A program made the translations under genes and the position numbers. Below are positions 60,901 to 64,000 of a stretch of DNA of 64,000 nucleotides, piece by piece. The DNA comes from Toxoplasma gondii ME49. Its lineage: Eukaryota; Apicomplexa; Conoidasida; Eucoccidiorida; Sarcocystidae. The DNA lies in contig NC_031476.1 of assembly GCF_000006565.2 (NCBI RefSeq), forward strand, positions 4,364,458 to 4,428,457, written 5' to 3'. The first letter of the stretch is position 1. Each line of letters begins with the position of its first letter. The notes below the pieces were generated by a model. That model was not told the origin of the DNA. It made no database searches and saw only the letters and a program-made list of their open reading frames with translations.

Positions 60901-63850
60901 AGTTGCCCTTTTTCGAGACTCCACGTGCCAGTGCGGTTTGCCATTGTTTCAGTTTTCTCATGCATGCTTTGTGGGGGTCAAGGATCCGGTCGCCATTCGC
61001 TTTGCGGGGTGTGTCTATCGCCAGGACGAGCTGTTGTGGTCTCACGTTTTTTTTTGGAGGCGTCGTCACGTCGAACCGCCGTTCTGCGACGATTGCGGTC
61101 GGTGTCTCATCGCGTTTCTCTGTTCCCCCTTGTGGAGTCGTTAGCCAAGTGACGGCCGACAAAACCTTCGAGTGGCTAGCTGCGGTTTCTTCAGAGTCTT
61201 CATATTTGCCTGAGAGCTCGGCAAACTTCCTCCTTTCTTCATGGCTTTGGCAGTTCTGACAACTGAGCTTCTCGCAAAGATTTCCACAACTCCATCCCCG
61301 CCGAGAGGGGCGTCCTTGCCTTTCGAGACTGTCCTTCCTTCTGAACTGTCTCCTGTCTGTGTTTTTCTCTCTCGTTAAGGTGCCTTCTTGTTTTGGAGGT
61401 TCCGGCGTTTCTTCACACGCTGGTCGCCTCTGTCGACCTGCCCTCCGTTGTCTTGTCACATCTGTGTCTGGGAGGGATTTCGTCTTTCGTCTCTCGGTTG
61501 GTTTTTCAGTGCGTTTCTTTTTTTTCTACGCCGTTCTTCGCTTTTCCCCTTGCACGACTTCTGGTCTCTGTCCTGCTTCGTTCTCCTGGTGGCCTTTTGT
61601 CTGTTGTTCTCTCCCGTGATTTCCTCTGTCTCCACCCTGCCCCGTGTTTTCAGGCTACAGTGAACTTCACTTTGTGCGGCATTTGCGGGGGGTTCGGGGA
61701 CGTTCTCTGTTGCGACTTTTGTCCTCGCGTCTTCCATCCTGTCTGTCTCTTCAAGTACCACCCGCTGCGCGTCTTCGTGCCAGTCGAACTGCGGGAGGCT
61801 GCCCACGCCACTCTGTCGTCTTCGTCTTCTTCTCCTTGTTCGTCTTCTTCCTCTTCCTCTTCTTCTTCTTCTTCTCGGCGGACCCAGGCGGCCGACTGGG
61901 GGTCGTTGCCTCCACCTCCGCCGCCGCTGCCAGGGTACCGCAGCCACTCGCGGGCGCTGGAGGACGAGCAAGGCCGGGGGAGAGCAGAGGCGAGCGGTTC
62001 TGCGTTTGCCTGCGCGACTCCGGAAGAAGACGCAAAGAGTCTCTGGATGTGCCCGGACTGCTACGGCGTCCCCTATTCCGCGAGCCGGCCGACGGAGCAC
62101 CCGGCATGGCGTGTGAAGTGCGTCGACTGGCGCAGACTCGCTGAGGAAGAAAGCCATTTGTTTCTCTCCTTCCCCAGTCTCGACGCCGTCCAGCCGTACT
62201 TCGGCGATGAGGACGCGTGGCGAAGCTTCCGAGACAGGAAAGGCGAGAAACTCTTGAAGCGGTCCGCGCAGATTGCCAAGACGGTGACCGGTGCGACGAA
62301 GGCCGGCCGCGAAAAGCAAACGCGTCCTGCGAAAACTGTCTTCCTTCGACTCGGAGACTTCCCGCTCACCCCCGCCAGACACTTGCTCTACGCGATGGGC
62401 AAGAAGACAGCCTTGCAGGCGGTCGGCTTCCTGAAAAACCTTCTTCTGCGCGTCGCCAGCTCGAGCAAAGAAGAAGAACAAATGAACTTTCTGGTACTGC
62501 GGAAGGGGCATGGCCTGCAGCGTTTCGCACTGTCCGGTTGGGGTTTGCCGTGTAGCCGAGTGCATGCAGCCACGACGAAAAAAGGGGTGTGGGACTCGAG
62601 GAGACGGGGGAGCTCGCGAAGCTCCAGGGTGTGCGGTGGGTTCGTTTTTCGCTTGCTTGGCAGGCTTGGTCTCGGGCGTGACGTTCCGGTGGTTTGCTGT
62701 CCCTTCTGAGGCACTTGGGGGCGCGTCTCAGCGCCTACGCGGTTCCCTTTCCTCGACTCTCCCCGCGTTTCTGTGTGCTTCAAGAGCCGTGCCTGTGCGT
62801 CCGGTGGTGAGCTCTCTCAGGAATTTGGAGCCGAAGTAGCGTATCTTCTGACCAACTTGCTCGGGTACTTGGGCGCCTCCAAACATCTGGTGGACCCCAT
62901 CGTCGACGCAGCCTCCTGCATTCTTTTGCTCTGGTCCAAGCGCCGGCGGAAACTCGGCAAAGAAGCGATCATGACGGATGAGGCGTTGATCTTCTCCACA
63001 CTCGAGGCCTGCTGGGCGCAGCTGTACGCGACGCAGTCAAGAAGCACCCAGTCTCTCACGTGCACGCGAAGACACGAAAGCCCCCCCGTGATACTCTCCA
63101 CTCTCGTTGGGCGTGCGAGCCGCGGTCGATGCATGCAGTAGCTTCAGAGCGGAACAGCGGACGCATGCGAGTTTCTCGAAGTTGAACAGTGCCTCCAGTT
63201 CTGCCTTACCCACGCGTGGATGTGTGGAAACAAACAAATTTGCCAGGGGGGGAGAACAAATCGACTTGCGTTCATACACACAGTCGTCAGGAGACGTGAG
63301 CGAAGCTGGTGTCTCCTAGAGAAGAGAACGGTTGTTGCAGAAGTCGACACAGCTGTTGAGCACCGGGGCTCGAGGGTCCATTTTGACCACGAGTGACCTC
63401 ATCCCGTCAAGAAATATCCGAGTTTCTTGTTGTCTACCTTTCCCTCCCATTCTGCAGCGAGACGCTGGCCCCCCTGAACGTCCTCACGTCTGTTGGGCTG
63501 TTGGTCAGAGTGCACGCTGTTCATTTTGGCGAACAAGTCCAGGTTTCGTTTGTCTCCCTTTGCTGCATGCAGAGTGCTTCACCGGTACAGCACGACTTCG
63601 GGATTGCGAGCTTCGCCGTCGTCGACGCCTTCGGCGTCGCTGGCGGGCTCTTCTCCGAAGACGACTCTCAGCTGCAGTCTGGGGGAACAAAAACTGTACT
63701 ACCGAGAGTGGAAGGAAGAAGTCGAGCGTTCAATCGCTGCAAGTCGACTCGAGTTCCTCTACTTCGACTTCCGAGCTGGCCAGCTCCTCTACTACGACCT
63801 CTCCACCTGCCCAAACTGTGACCGATCTGGAGGCGTCTCAGGCCGATACG
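57923..63850 (+). CDS. PHD-finger protein with large charged N-terminal region (gene E, 3' end unresolved)
   Basis: Exon 1 (57923-60826) gives 968 residues rich in Glu, Lys, Arg and Ser with many basic clusters (KKRKK, RKKGKSRGVRRQKK) that could be nuclear signals. It joins in phase 0 to 61654-62493, which carries the PHD finger, then 62821-63023 (203 nt) and an exon from 63458 onward. The PHD ligands start CGICGGFGDVLCCDFC, then HPVC and, after an insert, WMCPDC. PHD fingers read histone tails, so a chromatin role in the nucleus is the likely function. The start ATG sits in AAGATGGCG, a favourable context; an in-frame ATG at 57848 is less likely. The last exon ends near a donor at 63850/63851, so the gene probably continues past the window. 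Its final frame is ambiguous between two open frames. Confidence 0.7.
58662..59460 (+). other. Two related helical modules in the N-terminal region of gene E
   Basis: Around residue 255, DEETAKAIATALAAEMETCR is followed by ELSSLLKNG and EEILLALAG. Around residue 450, DEATQAAIAALLAEEIGASR is followed by EAAKLLAGEG and GRLAASLAG. Spacing and hydrophobic pattern match closely, indicating an internal duplication of an about 60-residue Ala/Leu-rich helical unit separated by a charged linker. A fainter third copy may start at SRELLKLLSGSGN (about residue 120). Function unknown; helical protein-interaction modules are an inference. Confidence 0.65.
61654..62152 (+). other. PHD zinc finger with a long Ser/Pro insert
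   Basis: The first six zinc ligands (C976, C979, C988 or C987, C991, H996, C999 by my numbering) are in the usual tight spacing. The final pair, C1101 and C1104 in SLWMCPDCYG, is about 100 residues further on, where normal PHD fingers have 12-46 residues. The insert is 18 serines in two runs, six prolines and an acidic/Gly-rich tail. The Trp two residues before the last cysteine pair matches the family. Confidence 0.85.
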
Positions 63851-63943
63851 GTAAAGTCCACAGTCCCTTGCACAGGCGGGGGAAACGCGGGGTAACCTTC
63901 AGAACGCAAATATCTGAAAACTCACAAGTTCACTCTGTCTACA

Positions 63944-63967
63944 TTTATATATATATATATATATATG
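63944..63967. repeat. (TA)n microsatellite at window end
   Basis: TA tract just after the last supported exon of gene E. Such tracts lie in introns or spacers elsewhere in this window, consistent with a donor at 63850. Confidence 0.93.
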
Positions 63968-64000
63968 TACGTGTGCATCGACAAAGGCGGAAGCAGACAC

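Noticed and set aside
1..64000. tRNA, rRNA, CRISPR arrays, insertion sequences and organelle-derived fragments
   Set aside because: I saw no B-box with a matching cloverleaf, no conserved rRNA core, no direct-repeat/spacer array and no transposase. Organelle DNA insertions are common in these genomes but I could not recognise one by eye.

Overview
The window looks like nuclear DNA of a cyst-forming coccidian, most likely Toxoplasma gondii or a close relative (Hammondia, Neospora). Signs seen in the sequence are about 50% GC, genes cut into many short exons by introns of 150-1700 bp with pyrimidine-rich acceptors, many (TA)n microsatellites confined to introns and spacers, frequent TGCATGC words, Ser-, Pro- and Glu-rich low-complexity protein segments, and a broken gene of the SRS (SAG1-related) surface-antigen type, a family known only from these parasites. 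There are no prokaryotic operons, insertion sequences or CRISPR arrays.

I built gene models by hand from open frames, GT/AG sites and reading-phase agreement across every junction. (A) 506-17255, minus strand: about 19 exons and 2,840 residues, with an N-terminal low-complexity region carrying Ser/Pro repeats, two filamin-type immunoglobulin repeats, a coiled-coil part and an unrecognised C-terminal module. (B) 20726-37285, plus strand: about 19 exons and 2,000-2,200 residues, mostly helical, no family recognised. (C) 39143-48656, minus strand: 12 exons and 800 residues, a protein-disulfide-isomerase-like secretory protein with layout a-b-b'-a' but odd active sites (CERC and CAHS) and no KDEL-type tail. 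(D) 51982-52956, minus strand: main exon of an EF-hand protein whose 5' exon is not identified. (SRS) 54472-55457, plus strand: a two-domain SRS antigen remnant broken by stops and frameshifts. (E) 57923 to at least 63850, plus strand: a charged PHD-finger protein running towards the window end.

A and B are divergent from a spacer at about 18-20.7 kb. B and C converge at 37.3-39.1 kb. C and D lie in the same direction. D and E are divergent, with the SRS remnant between them. Nothing suggests the genes form one pathway: they cover cytoskeleton or flagellum (A, inferred), the secretory pathway (C), calcium signalling (D), chromatin (E) and one unknown (B).

The most interesting items are the degenerate SRS locus, the redox-atypical PDI-like protein, the large filamin-repeat fusion protein, the unrecognised protein B (four very short exons of its own, and an unresolved 5' end), and the PHD finger split by a roughly 100-residue Ser/Pro-rich insert.
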